From NCBI GenBank assembly GCA_963728655.1, contig CAVSLD010000006.1, forward strand, positions 496,001 to 560,000: a stretch of 64,000 nt of DNA. Direction: 5' to 3'. The translations under genes were made by a program, and so were the position numbers. This DNA comes from Iamia sp963728655. Its GTDB lineage: Bacteria; Actinomycetota; Acidimicrobiia; Acidimicrobiales; Iamiaceae. Each line of letters opens with the position of its first letter. Position 1 is the stretch's first letter. The notes under the pieces were generated by a model that saw only the letters and a list, made by a program, of their open reading frames with translations, ran no database searches and was not told where the DNA came from. This document shows, one piece after another, positions 8,025-18,610 of this stretch.

Positions 8025-8765
8025 TCAGCGGAAGAGGTCCTCCGAGGGAGGGCGGACGAGCTCCTCCCGGACGCTGCCCCGGCGGAACCACCAGTCGGGC
8101 CCGCCCCGGACGACGGCCACCGGCACCCGGTCCGCCTTGCCCATCACCAGCTCGGCCGCGCCGGCCAGCTCATCGACCAGGGCGACCTCGGTGGCGTGCA
8201 GCTCCCGGCCGAGGGAGTCGGTGGAGCCCCGCAGGTCGACCAGGGCGGCCAGCCCGGCGGAGCCGATGGCCACGTCGGTGAGGCCCCGGCGCCAGGGCCG
8301 GCCGAAGGTGTCGGAGACGACCACGCCCACGGCGGCACCGGTGCGGGCCCGCAGGCCGTCGCGCAGGCGGCGGGCCGAGCGGTCCGAGTCCTCCGGGAGC
8401 AGGGCGGCCCACCCAGCCTCCACGTTGGAGAGGTCGACGCCGGCGTTGGCGCAGACGAAGCCGTGGCGGGTCTCGGTGATCGACAGGTCGCCCCGGCGGC
8501 GCAGCACCCGCACCGACTCCGACTCCACCACGCCGCGGTGGCCGCGGGGGTCGGTGGGGTCGACCTGGACCATGGCCCCCTCGGCCTTGGACACGATCTT
8601 CTGGGTCACCACCACGACGTCACGGTCCGCCAGGGCGTCGCCCTGGGCCGCCACCGCCTCGGCGATGAGGCCGGCGACGTCGTCGGCCCGACCCACCTCG
8701 GGCAGGCCCGTCACCCCCCAGACCTCGAGCCGCGGCGGGGTGGGGCGGTCGTGGGCGTCGGCCAT
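8025..8765 (-). CDS. cofE: Coenzyme F420-0:L-glutamate ligase
   Basis: Adds glutamates to F420-0 during coenzyme F420 synthesis. The 246-residue protein matches the single-domain CofE fold: VTGLPEVGRADDVAGLI at the N-terminus, VVVTQKIVSKAEGA, RHGFVCANAGVDLSNV, and VVVSDTFGRPWRRGLTDVAIG. The C-terminal nitroreductase-like domain of long actinobacterial FbiB proteins is absent. Its ATG overlaps the cofD stop as TGATG, so the two are translationally coupled. It converges on phhA across the tandem hairpins. F420 is a deazaflavin hydride carrier common in Actinobacteria. Confidence 0.93.
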   Translation of the reverse strand: MADAHDRPTPPRLEVWGVTGLPEVGRADDVAGLIAEAVAAQGDALADRDVVVVTQKIVSKAEGAMVQVDPTDPRGHRGVVESESVRVLRRRGDLSITETRHGFVCANAGVDLSNVEAGWAALLPEDSDRSARRLRDGLRARTGAAVGVVVSDTFGRPWRRGLTDVAIGSAGLAALVDLRGSTDSLGRELHATEVALVDELAGAAELVMGKADRVPVAVVRGGPDWWFRRGSVREELVRPPSEDLFR

Positions 8766-9709
8766 CAGACGGCCACGCCGACGGCGTCGAGCATGGTCCG
8801 AGCCAGGTCGGCCGCGACCTCCGGCGTGCCCATGATCGTCTCGGTCACCACCGGCTCCATGCCCGCGTCCCGCACCGCCTCGGCGTCGGCCGCGTCGGCG
8901 TGGTCGATCACCAGGGTGGCGGCCAGGTCCCGGCTCAGGCGGGCCACGCCCGCGACGGACGCCTCGTGGCCGAGGTCGACCATGAGCCGGTCGGCGGGTC
9001 CCTTGAGGGCGGCCCCGGCCACCAGGGGCGACACCGCCACCGCGTGGTCGCGCCGGGAGTGCACCGCGTCGGCCACCCCGCCGACGGCCAGCAGCGGCGC
9101 GATCGACACCAGCGGGTTGGAGGGGGCGACGAGCACGGCGTCGGCCTCGCGGATCGCCTCCAGGACGCCGGGCGCGGGCCGGGCCCGGTCGTCGCCGACC
9201 ATGCGGATGCCGGTGACGGGCACGGCGTGGCGCCGCTGCACGAACCACTCCTGGAACCCCACCTCCCGCTCGGCGTCGGGGTCGACCACGGTCACCCGCG
9301 TCCGCAGCGGGTCGTCGGTGACGGGCAGGAGGGTGAGGCCCAGGTCCCAGGCCGCGGTGATCTCGGCGGTGACCTCGGAGAGGGTCGCCCCCTCGGCCAG
9401 GCGGTGGGTGCGGAACAGGTGGGTGCCGAGGTCGCGGTCGCCCAGGCCGAACCAGGTGACCCCGCCGTAGCGGCCCACCATCTCCATGGCCTTCCAGCTC
9501 TCGTCGCGCAGGCCCCAGCCCCGCTCGGGGTCGACCTGGTCGGCGAGGGTGTAGGTGATCGTGTCCAGGTCGGGGGAGATGTGGAGGCCGTGCAGCACCA
9601 CGTCGTCGCCCACGTTGGCCACCACCGTGATGTCGGCCGGGTCGACCACCCGGACCAGGCCCGTCAGCAGGCGGGCGGCGCCGACGCCGCCGGCCAGGAC
9701 GCAGATCAC
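8765..9709 (-). CDS. cofD: LPPG:FO 2-phospho-L-lactate transferase
   Basis: Transfers the phospholactyl (or phosphoenolpyruvyl) group to the deazaflavin FO in F420 synthesis. 314 residues. It opens with ICVLAGGVGAARLLTGL, the nucleotide-binding Gly-rich start of the family, followed by NVGDDVVLHGLHISPDLDTI and LGDRDLGTHLFRT, both hallmarks, and VLVAPSNPLVSI. GTG 9709 is used because a TAGGGT -10 box lies exactly 6 nt upstream, indicating a leaderless cofD-cofE message. Confidence 0.94.
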   Translation of the reverse strand: MICVLAGGVGAARLLTGLVRVVDPADITVVANVGDDVVLHGLHISPDLDTITYTLADQVDPERGWGLRDESWKAMEMVGRYGGVTWFGLGDRDLGTHLFRTHRLAEGATLSEVTAEITAAWDLGLTLLPVTDDPLRTRVTVVDPDAEREVGFQEWFVQRRHAVPVTGIRMVGDDRARPAPGVLEAIREADAVLVAPSNPLVSIAPLLAVGGVADAVHSRRDHAVAVSPLVAGAALKGPADRLMVDLGHEASVAGVARLSRDLAATLVIDHADAADAEAVRDAGMEPVVTETIMGTPEVAADLARTMLDAVGVAV

Positions 9710-9715
9710 CGTGCG

Positions 9716-9721
9716 ACCCTA
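9716..9721 (-). promoter_or_regulatory. -10 box of cofD-cofE, leaderless type
   Basis: TAGGGT on the minus strand, 6 nt from the GTG start at 9709. No Shine-Dalgarno is present between them. Confidence 0.5.
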
Positions 9722-9826
9722 CCGCCCACCCCGTCGCCCTCGACCGGGTCCCCCGCGGCACTGCGCCCGTCCCCCCGGCGAGGCGCGTCGGCCGGGGAGC
9801 GGGGGACGCTCGGTACAGTCGCGCCG

Positions 9827-11053
9827 ATGGCCGCCTCCGAAGACGAGCTCCTCCGCGAGATCAACGCCCGCCTGCCCGAGGGCGTCGACTGGAAGGAGGG
9901 GGCGGTCACCTACCTCCGCGAGCTGGTCGAGGAGGGGGGCGAGACCCAGGAGTGGTTCCACCTGGTGAAGCCGTTCCTCGGTGGCCCCGACTACGACCCC
10001 TTCTGGGTCGACGTGTTCCAGTTCCTCGACGTGGTCCACACCGCGAAGCTGGCGCCCGGCGACCTGGTCATCGACGTGGGCTGCGGGCCGGGCTGGACCA
10101 TCCAGTGGCTGGCCAAGCTGGGCCACGAGGTGGTGGGCCTCGACATCTCGGCCGAGCTGCTCGAGATCGCCGAGCGGCGCATGCAGACCGACCCCTACCC
10201 GCCCTACGTCGGGGTGCCGTTCCGCTACGACCTGCGGGTCCACGACATCGAGGCCGAGCCCCTCGCCCTCGGGCGCAAGGCCCGGCTGGCCCTCTTCGAG
10301 TCCACGCTCCACCACTTCTTCAACCCGGTCGCCGCCCTCCGCAACACCGTGGCCGACCTGGCCGACGACGGCATCGTGGCCGTGATCGAGGCCGCGGCGC
10401 CGCCCGTCGGGTCCGAGTGGGACCTCCAGAACGTGGAGATCATGGGCCGCTACCACACCATCGAGCGGCCCTACACCCGGGCCCAGCTCATCGACATGAT
10501 GGAGCTGGCGGGCCTGCCCTACCTGTCGTTCCTGCGGCCCGTGAACGGCCTCTTCCCCCAGCACGTCGACGGTGTGAGCCCGCTCGTGTGGGAGCTCACC
10601 CGGGCCGACAACATCAACATCTTCGTGGCCTCGCCCACCGCTGCGGGCATCGAGCGGCTGGGCCTGGAGCCCCGCAGCGTCGACCAGGTGCGTTCGGGCT
10701 GGACCCCCCTGGACGGGGCCCTGTTCGTGGAGGACCGCCCCGACGGCACCCGCTTCCGCTGGTGCGGTCCGCGGGTGCTGGTGCGCCTCGACGGCCCCGG
10801 GCCCCATGCCCTGGAGCTGGCCACCGTCGACCTGGCCGAGGGGGAGACCCAGACGGTGCGGGTGGTGGCCGGTGGCACCGTGGGCGGCGCGGTCACCCTC
10901 ACCCGCGAGCGACCGCAGGCGACCGTCGACCTCACCGGCCGCGCCGGCCAGCTGGTGGAGCTGCAGTCGGACCGCGGCTTCTCCCCGTGCTGGAGCGGCG
11001 GCGGCGACGCCCGGCTGCTCAGCTTCACCCTCGACGAGCCGCCGGTCGCCTGA
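9827..11053 (+). CDS. SAM-dependent methyltransferase with a C-terminal beta-rich extension
   Basis: 408 residues. The class I methyltransferase core is at about residues 60-235: VIDVGCGPGWTIQWLAKLG (motif I), VVGLDISAELLEIAERR, FESTLHHFFNPVAALRNT and a post-motif region. The C-terminal part (about 290-408) is beta-strand rich and unfamiliar. The acceptor is unknown. TACAGT lies 7 nt before the ATG, consistent with leaderless transcription. It is divergent from cofD and converges on gmd. The length exceeds a plain UbiE-type methyltransferase. Confidence 0.75.
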   Translation: MAASEDELLREINARLPEGVDWKEGAVTYLRELVEEGGETQEWFHLVKPFLGGPDYDPFWVDVFQFLDVVHTAKLAPGDLVIDVGCGPGWTIQWLAKLGHEVVGLDISAELLEIAERRMQTDPYPPYVGVPFRYDLRVHDIEAEPLALGRKARLALFESTLHHFFNPVAALRNTVADLADDGIVAVIEAAAPPVGSEWDLQNVEIMGRYHTIERPYTRAQLIDMMELAGLPYLSFLRPVNGLFPQHVDGVSPLVWELTRADNINIFVASPTAAGIERLGLEPRSVDQVRSGWTPLDGALFVEDRPDGTRFRWCGPRVLVRLDGPGPHALELATVDLAEGETQTVRVVAGGTVGGAVTLTRERPQATVDLTGRAGQLVELQSDRGFSPCWSGGGDARLLSFTLDEPPVA

Positions 11054-11116
11054 CCGGTCCATGGGTCGGGCGGCCCGGCGGGTCGGGCGCCCGACCCGGC
11101 AGGGTGCGCCGCGGGT

Positions 11117-12098
<982 letters not shown>

Positions 12099-12131
12099 GG
12101 GTCGAGTCTGGTGCACCGCCCCCGGCGCGGT

Positions 12132-12150
12132 CTGCCAACTGGGTTGGCAG
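12132..12150. promoter_or_regulatory. Inverted repeat between gmd and the XRE gene
   Basis: CTGCCAAC-TGG-GTTGGCAG, 8-bp perfect arms with a 3-nt spacer, in the divergent gap. It is a candidate operator for the XRE regulator, but could also act on gmd. Confidence 0.4.
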
Positions 12151-12228
12151 GCTCCCCCGTCACCCGCGAAGGCCCATCGGTCACGACTCGAATGATGCTC
12201 CGAGGGTCCGCCGTGGCACCCTGGGAAC

Positions 12229-12740
12229 GTGACGACCTGGGAACCGACGTGGCCTGGTCGCCCGTCGGGGACCACCTCGCTGGCGAGCCGGATCGGCGTC
12301 CTCCGCACCGCCCGGGGCTGGACCCAGCAGCAGCTGGCCGACCGCCTCGGCATCTCGCGGGTGGCCGTGTCCCACCTGGAGGCGGGGATCAACTCGCCCG
12401 ACGCCCGCACCGTCACCCTCCTCGGCTCCGCCTTCGGGCTCGAGCCCCACGAGGTGGTGGCCGGCACCGACTACCCGGCGGCCAAGGCCGACCGCCTCCC
12501 GCTGGTGGTCGCCCGCCACACCGAGGTCGACCACCAGGTGGCGCTGATGGAGGCCGACCTGGCCTGGATCGAGGGGCCGAGCCGCCCTCGCCGACCCGAC
12601 CATCGCCGACGCCGGTGCGGGCCCGGTGGCGCCACGCCCTGCGGGTGCTGGCCAAGGAGGTCGTCGACCCCGAGGAGCAGGCCCTGCTGGCGGCGGCCCG
12701 TCGGCGACTCGGCGGGGCATCGGGAGGCACCCGGCCGTGA
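12229..12740 (+). CDS. XRE-family helix-turn-helix regulator (two frameshifts)
   Basis: About 170 residues. The HTH at about 18-75 is clear: ASRIGVLRTARGWTQQQLAD, then RLGISRVAVSHLEAGINSP. The frame is lost after MEADLAWIEG near 12578. Two +1 events (about 12578 and about 12612) restore the tail VRARWRHALRVLAKEV, ending at TGA 12738-12740. CACCCT lies 6 nt before the GTG start (leaderless type). The stop overlaps the ClC ATG as TGATG, so the two form an operon and the regulator may respond to ion or acid stress. That link is inferred. Confidence 0.7.
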
Positions 12741-14458
12741 TGGGGCGCAGCGACGACGGCGAGCGCCACGGCGTCCTCGGCGCCGGCGTCGACGAGCTCC
12801 GCGTCGCTGGTCGCCCGCTCCCGTGACCTCGTCCTGCTGACCGCCATCATCGGCGTCATCACCGGCCTCGGTGTGGCCCTGTTCGAGCGCATCACCATCG
12901 ACGTCGCCCTCGATCGGGTGGTCGACGCCCCCCTGTGGCTCCGGGCCCTCCTGCCCGGCATCGGCCTGGTGCTCACCGCCCTGGCCCTGCGCTTCGTGGG
13001 GCCCCTGGCCAGCCCGTCCACCGCGGACGAGTACGTGAAGGCGGTGCCCGACCCCGAGGCCCCGTTCAACCTCAAGGTGGTGCCGGCCAAGCTGCTGGCC
13101 TCGCTCGCCACCCTCGGCCTCGGCGGTGCCGGTGGCCTGGAGGGTCCCTCCATCTACATGGGCTCGGCCGTGGGCGCCGGCCTCTTCGGCCCGGTCAGCC
13201 GGTGGCTGCGGGGCGTCGACAAGCGGGCTGCCCTGGTGGCGGGCGCCGCGGCCGGCGTCGCCGCCATCTTCAAGGCGCCCGCCACCGGCGCCGTGTTCGC
13301 CCTGGAGGTGCCGTTCCAGGACGACCTGGCCCCCCGGTCGATCCTGCCCGCCCTCGTGGGTGCGGCCTCCGGCTACACGACCTTCGTCCTGCTCAACGGC
13401 ACCGAGCCCCTGTTCCCCGTCTCGGGCGAGACCAACGTGGTGCTGGCCGACCTGGCCGTCGCCGCGGTCATCGCCCTCACCTGTGGCATCGGGGCCCGGG
13501 CCTTCGCCGCCGTCATCTCCAACGCCAAGCGCCTCAGCGCCAAGGTGTCACCCGTGCCGAGGGTCGCCTTCGGCGCGGTGGTGATGGCGGGCCCTCGTGG
13601 TCCTGTCGAGCTACTGGTTCGACGGCCAGAGCCTGGCCCTCGGGCCCGGGTACCGGTCGGTGGAGTTCGCCCTCGACCCCGAACGGGGCCTCTGGATCAT
13701 CGCCGCCCTCGCCACCATCCGGGTGCTGGCCACCGCGTCCACCGTCGGCGGCGGCGGCGTGGCCGGGTTGTTCATCCCCCTCGTGGTGCAGGGCGCCCTG
13801 ACCGGGCGCCTCATGGCCGGCATCCTCCACGCCGACAACCAGTCGCTGTGGGTCGTCGTGGGCGTGGCCGCCTTCCTCGGAGCCGGCTACCGGGTGCCGC
13901 TGGCCGCGGTGATGTTCGTGGCCGAGGCCACCGGGAGACCCGCGTTCGTGGTGCCCGCCCTGCTGGCCGCCACCGGCGCCCAGCTGCTCATGGGCCGTCT
14001 CGTCGGTGTCGGCCTACCAGCGCCGCCGCAAGGACGGCCACCTCGAGCAGCGCGCCGACCTGCCCATCGAGTCGGTGCTGTCCACCGACCCGGCGACGGC
14101 CGACGGCGACGACACCATCGCGCTCTTCTTCACCGAGCACGTGTCCCTGGCGCGCCGCAAGGCGGTCCCCGTGGTCGACAGCGAGGGGTCCTTCGAGGGG
14201 CTGGTCGTGCTCGACGACGTGCTCGGCATCGACCCCGACGAGTGGGCCGAGACCACCCTCGCCGAGGTGGCCCGGCCGGGACACGCCGGTGGGCCGCCCG
14301 GACTGGACCTGGGCCAGGCCCTGCGGGCGATGCTCGACGGCGACATCGACCACCTGCCCGTGGTCGACTCCCAGGGCCGGCTCCGGGGCGTCGTGACCAG
14401 CGACGCCATCATCGACCGGTCCCGCCTCATGGACCGCCTCGACCCCAAGCAGCGCTGA
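12740..14458 (+). CDS. ClC-family chloride channel/antiporter with CBS domains (three frameshifts)
   Basis: Multi-pass ClC protein of about 570 residues. The pore/selectivity motifs are present: GLEGPSIYMGS (the GxEGP motif with the gating Glu), IFKAPATGAVFALEVPFQ and GVAGLFIPLVV (GxFxP). The C-terminus holds two CBS repeats (IESVLSTDPATA to DHLPVVDSQGRLRGVVTSD). The frame shifts near 12803 (restores DELRSLVARSRDLVLL), near 13587 (restores VVMAALVVLSSYW) and near 14004 (restores SSVSAYQRRRKDG). The total length is consistent with exactly three single-base insertions. It overlaps the XRE gene. Membrane location; exports or equilibrates Cl-. Confidence 0.8.
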
Positions 14459-14521
14459 TCGGCCCCTCCCGAGCATCCCGTCGCTGCGGGGCCGGGCGCG
14501 ACCATCGGCCATCCTGGGACC

Positions 14522-16071
14522 GTGCTGGGCGAGGACGATCACGAGGCGGCGGAGCGGCTGCGGGCCGCCCTGGCGGTCCTCGAGGACCTGGTGGCCGACC
14601 GCGAGCCCCTCGGGCTCCTGACCGACGACGAGCGGATCCGCCTCCTCGCCGCCGCCGGTGACGTGTTCTCGCCCGACGTCGAGCAGCGCCGCCAGCGGAT
14701 CAAGGCCCGGCGCCGCCAGGAGAAGGCGGACCGGGCCCGTCGGGAGGCCGAGGTGCTGGAGGCCACCGGCATCCGCATCCTCCGGGCCCGCCCCGTGTTC
14801 ACCACGCCCAACGTCTTCCCGCCCGACCACGAGGCCGGCGCGACCACCGACGAGCACGAGGCCCGGGTCGGCCACCGGCGGGTGGACGACGAGCGCCACT
14901 GCTACGTGTGCAAGGACCACTACACGGCGGTCCACCACTTCTACGACCAGCTGTGCCCTCCCTGCGCGGCACGGAACCACGCCAAGCGGACCGAGACGGC
15001 CGACCTGTCGGGCCGGGTGGCCCTCCTCACCGGTGGTCGGGTGAAGATCGGCTACCAGGCCGGCATCAAGCTGCTGCGGGCCGGGGCCTCGCTGATCGTC
15101 ACCACCCGGTTCCCCCGCGACGCCGCGGCCCGCTACGCGGCCGAGCCCGACGCGGCGGAGTGGTCGGACCGCCTGGAGGTCTTCGGCCTCGACCTGCGCC
15201 ACACGCCCAGCGTGGAGGAGCTGTGCCGCCACCTGCGGGCCACCCGTGACCGCCTCGACTTCGTCGTCAACAACGCCTGCCAGACGGTGCGCCGCCCACC
15301 GGACTTCTACGCCCACATGCTGGAGGCCGAGGTCGCAGCCGGGCAGGAGCATGGCCCCGGAGGTCCGGCGCTCTGCTGGGCGACCACGACGGCCTGCGGG
15401 GCATCGACCTCGTCGACGACGGGCCTGCGGCCCTCGGCGCCGGCGGTGACGCACCTGGACGCCGCGGCCCGTGCCGCCCTCGCCTCGCAGGCCCGCCTGC
15501 TGCCCGAGGACCACGCCGTCGGCGGTCACCTGTTCCCCGGCGGGCCAGCTCGACCAGGACCTCCAGCAGGTCGACCGTCGGGACCGGAACTCGTGGCGCC
15601 TCACCCTGGCCGAGGTGTCGACCGTCGAGCTGCTGGAGACCCAGCTGGTCAACGCGGTGGCGCCCTACGTGCTCAACGCCCGGCTGAAGCCGCTGATGCT
15701 GCGCACGCCCGAGCGCGACAAGCACATCGTCAACGTCTCCGCCGTCGAGGGCCAGTTCTACCGCCGCTTCAAGACCACCCGGCACCCCCACACCAACATG
15801 GCCAAGGCCGCGCTCAACATGATGACCCGGACCTCGGCGGCGGACTACCACGCCGACGGCATCCACATGAACAGCGTCGACACCGGCTGGGTGAGCGACG
15901 AGGACCCGGCCGAGCATCGCCGCGCAGAAGCGGGCCGAGCACGGCTTCCACCCGCCCCTCGACATCGTCGACGGCGCGGCCCGCATCGTCGACCCCATCA
16001 TCGACGGCTTCAACACCGGCACCCACCGGTGGGGCCAGTTCCTGAAGGACTACGACCCCACCGACTGGTAG
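14522..16071 (+). CDS. SDR-family oxidoreductase with an N-terminal zinc-ribbon region (about five frameshifts)
   Basis: The N-terminal 120 residues are helical and basic, then HCYVCKDHYTAVHHFYDQLC begins a CxxC-x15-CxxC zinc-ribbon-like motif. An SDR Rossmann domain follows: VALLTGGRVKIGYQAGIKLL, LDFVVNNACQTVRR, IVNVSAVEGQFY and NMAKAALNMMTRTSAADY. The frame is intact to about 15330. It then needs about five +1 corrections (about 15332, 15372, 15455, 15539 and 15915) to reach GTHRWGQFLKDYDPTDW at the stop; the length modulo 3 agrees. CATCCT lies 6 nt before the GTG start. Substrate unknown. Confidence 0.7.
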
Positions 16072-16097
16072 GGCTCCGCCCCGCCCGTCCCGGGCCG

Positions 16098-16128
16098 AGG
16101 ACAGGCTGTGCCAGGCCCACCCTGTCCT
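16098..16128. terminator. Inverted repeat between convergent genes
   Basis: AGGACAGG and CCTGTCCT (8-bp arms, 15-nt loop) lie between the SDR gene (plus) and the SCO6745-like gene (minus). The arm sequence GGACAGG recurs in the repeat at 36971-37017. Confidence 0.5.
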
Positions 16129-16161
16129 GCGACGGGGCCCGGACCGGTCGTCGTCGGAGGG

Positions 16162-17036
16162 TCAGCCGGCGTCGTCGTCGCCGAAGGTGTCGCGCCCGGC
16201 GCCGCCGAACACGCCGCTCTTCACCACGGCCCGGCTGAACGGCGCCGGCGACCTCCAGCAGGCGGGCACAGCGCTCGTCGCCCAGGCAGGCCCACGGCGG
16301 GAGGGCGGCCGCATCGGTGCGGTCCTCGATGCGCTGGCGGAGCTCCTTGCCCTCGGCGGTGAGGTGGCCCTCGGCATCGAGGATGCCCCCGCGTGCGGAG
16401 GCGGTCCTTGACCTCGGCCCACTCGTCGTCGCTGAAGCCGCGGGTGAGCTGGAGGATCGTCTCGGGCAGGGCCATGCACTCGCTGGCCGCGTGGGTGACC
16501 AGCACCTCGCCGTTGTCGAGGTTCTCCAGGGTGAGGGCGGCCACGTGGCCGTCGCCGCGGTGCTCGCGCAGGAGGGTGATGGCGTGGAACAGCACCATGT
16601 GGGGCTCCTCCGGCCAGGGCAGCCCGGCGTGGGCGGCGAAGAGGGGCCGGCCCTCGGGTCGGCACTGCTCGGCGGCCTGGCGGGCCAGGTCGGCGGCCTC
16701 GGGCAGCCGGGGGTCGTCGATGAGGTCGCCCAGCATCGTGCGCAGGCCCTTGTCGGCCCCGTCGGCGCGGGCGTCGAGCACCTGCTGGGGCGAGGCCGCC
16801 TCCCACGCCGCGGCAGGGCGGCGCGGACCAGCGCGGGCTGGAAGTTGAAGAACGTGGCCAGCACCACCTCGGAGCCGACCGCCCCCATGGCCGCGGCGCG
16901 GGAGGCGAAGTAGCCAGCGTGGCCCTCGATCCCCAGGCCCGGCGTAGTTCAGGTTGGCGTCGGGCGAGAAGTAGATGAAGGCGTGGAGCGGCTCGAGGCG
17001 CTCGTAGAGGTGGCGGGCGGTGGAGGCATCGACCAT
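16162..17036 (-). CDS. SCO6745-family protein of unknown function (about four frameshifts)
   Basis: Conserved actinobacterial family. Readable pieces: MVDASTARHLYERLEPLHAF, YFASRAAAMGAVGSEVVLAT, FFNFQPALV, WPEEPHMVLFHAITLLREHR, GFSDDEWAEVKDR, and GILDAEGHLTAEGKELRQ (a winged-helix-like C-terminus). Corrections are needed near 16940, 16815, 16390 and 16231, three insertions and one deletion; the total length modulo 3 agrees. TAGGGT lies 6 nt before the ATG at 17036 (leaderless type). No enzymatic motif is recognised. Confidence 0.7.
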
Positions 17037-17188
17037 GGCCGCACCCTACGGGTCACCCCCGACCGACGCCCGCCGCCCGCCGAGCTGCGTCGCTCGGTCG
17101 CGCGGGGCGCGGGCCATGTCCGCAGCTCGGCGGGGACGAGGCGGGGAACGCGCTGGCGCGGGCGAGGTCGGCGGGCCACGCTGCGGGC

Positions 17189-18022
17189 GTGGGCGATCTG
17201 GGGACCGACACGGCCGTCGAGCGGGTGGGGGAGGGCCGGTACCGGGCCACCCTGAGCGCCGACTGGGAGATCTGGGGGCCGATGGGCGGGTACGTGGCGG
17301 CCGTCGCCCTCCGGGCGGTGGGCGCCGAGTCGCCCTTCGACCGCCCCGCCACCTTCTCCTGCCACTACCTGGGCGTCGCCGCCTTCGGGCCCGTCGACAT
17401 CACCGTCGAGACCCGCCGCCAGGGCCGGACGGTCGCCTCCCACCGGGTGGAGGTGTCCCAGGACGGGCGTCCCGTCCTCGACGCCACGGCGTGGAGCGTG
17501 GGTGAGGTCGAGGGCCTGGAGCACGACGAGACCGTGGCCCCCGACGTGCCCGGGCCCGACGCGCTGGCGAGCCTCCGCGAGCTGGTGCCCGACGACGCGC
17601 CCCGGTTCCCGTTCTGGGAGAACCTCGACAGCAAGCCGACCGCCTTCGAGCAGCCGTGGCCACCCGACGGCCCCCGCCCGGCGCGCTGGCAGGAGTGGCT
17701 GCGCTTCCGGCCCACGGCCACGTTCGACGATCCGTGGACCGACGCGGCCCGCTCGGTGATCCTGGTCGACCTGCCCAGCTGGCCCGCCGCCCACCGGCCC
17801 CACGCCTGGCGGGAGCATCCCTTCATCGCCCCCACCCTCGACCTCAACGTGGCCTTCCACCAGCCCACGTCGGGCGAGGCGTGGCTGCTGTGCGACGGGT
17901 CCGCGCCACTGTCGACCGGAGGGCTGTTCGGCTGGACGGCGCGGGTCTGGTCCCCCGGCGGTGCCCTCCACGCCTCCGGGGGCGGCCAGTGCCTGTACCG
18001 CCGGGTGCCGCCCGCGACCTGA
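17189..18022 (+). CDS. Acyl-CoA thioesterase-like double hotdog protein
   Basis: 277 residues resembling the thioesterase-like superfamily (TesB-type tandem hotdog): WEIWGPMGGYVAAVALRAVG with the GGY turn in the first half, SCHYLGVAAFGPVDITVE, and a second half with PTLDLNVAFHQPTSGEAWLL and a terminal GGLFGWTARVWSPGGAL strand pair. It probably hydrolyses an acyl-CoA in the cytoplasm. The GTG start has CACGCT 6 nt upstream. The frame is intact, unlike its neighbours. Confidence 0.7.
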   Translation: MGDLGTDTAVERVGEGRYRATLSADWEIWGPMGGYVAAVALRAVGAESPFDRPATFSCHYLGVAAFGPVDITVETRRQGRTVASHRVEVSQDGRPVLDATAWSVGEVEGLEHDETVAPDVPGPDALASLRELVPDDAPRFPFWENLDSKPTAFEQPWPPDGPRPARWQEWLRFRPTATFDDPWTDAARSVILVDLPSWPAAHRPHAWREHPFIAPTLDLNVAFHQPTSGEAWLLCDGSAPLSTGGLFGWTARVWSPGGALHASGGGQCLYRRVPPAT

Positions 18023-18140
18023 CCCCCGGCCACCGGGTGGTGGAGGCGACCACCACCGTCCCGGAGCCACGGCCGGTGCCGGGGTCGAGTCCTCACCTGG
18101 CCGCGCCGAACCCCCCGCGGGGTGCGCCAGCCGGTCCCGG

Positions 18141-18563
18141 TCAGCGGACCTCGGCCACCTCGTAGGAGAGCGTGTGGCCGTCGAGGGTGCCCTTGCCCAC
18201 GGCCTGCACCAGGTTGAGCCAGGCGTAGCGCTCGTCGCCGGTCTCGAAGCGGGGTGCGGAGTAGATCGGGGCGCCGCCCTGGCCCTGGGACAGGTCCATG
18301 CGGCCGCCGTAGGTCAGGTAGACGAGCGCGCCGTCGTCGGTCTCGAAGGTGCTGCGGACGTCGACGGTGCCCACGGTGCCGACGATCGTCAGCCAGTCGG
18401 CGGTCGCCCTCCCCTTCTGGCGGCCCGAGAGGCGCTCGCCGGTGACGGTGAGGCTCTCGGCCTCGGCCACCACCCGCAGCCCGGACGGGCCCTCGCCCAC
18501 GATGATGTGGTCCTCGGCGAGGACGAGGTCGATGGTGCAGAGGGGGACGAGCTCGATGGCCAT
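18141..18563 (-). CDS. DUF3237-family protein
   Basis: 140 residues: MAIELVPLCTIDLVLAEDHI, GEGPSGLRVVAEAESLTVTG, VDVRSTFETDDGALVYLTYG and APRFETGDERYAWLNLVQAV. This is a beta-barrel family whose members often read FETGDxRYAWLN near the end; function unknown. ATG 18563 is chosen because TACGGT lies 8 nt upstream. The frame stays open further upstream only because of an indel in the preceding gene. Confidence 0.8.
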   Translation of the reverse strand: MAIELVPLCTIDLVLAEDHIIVGEGPSGLRVVAEAESLTVTGERLSGRQKGRATADWLTIVGTVGTVDVRSTFETDDGALVYLTYGGRMDLSQGQGGAPIYSAPRFETGDERYAWLNLVQAVGKGTLDGHTLSYEVAEVR

Positions 18564-18610
18564 GGTCGCGGACCGTACCGAGGTGGCGCCCGCCTGCCGG
18601 GTGAGGGCGG

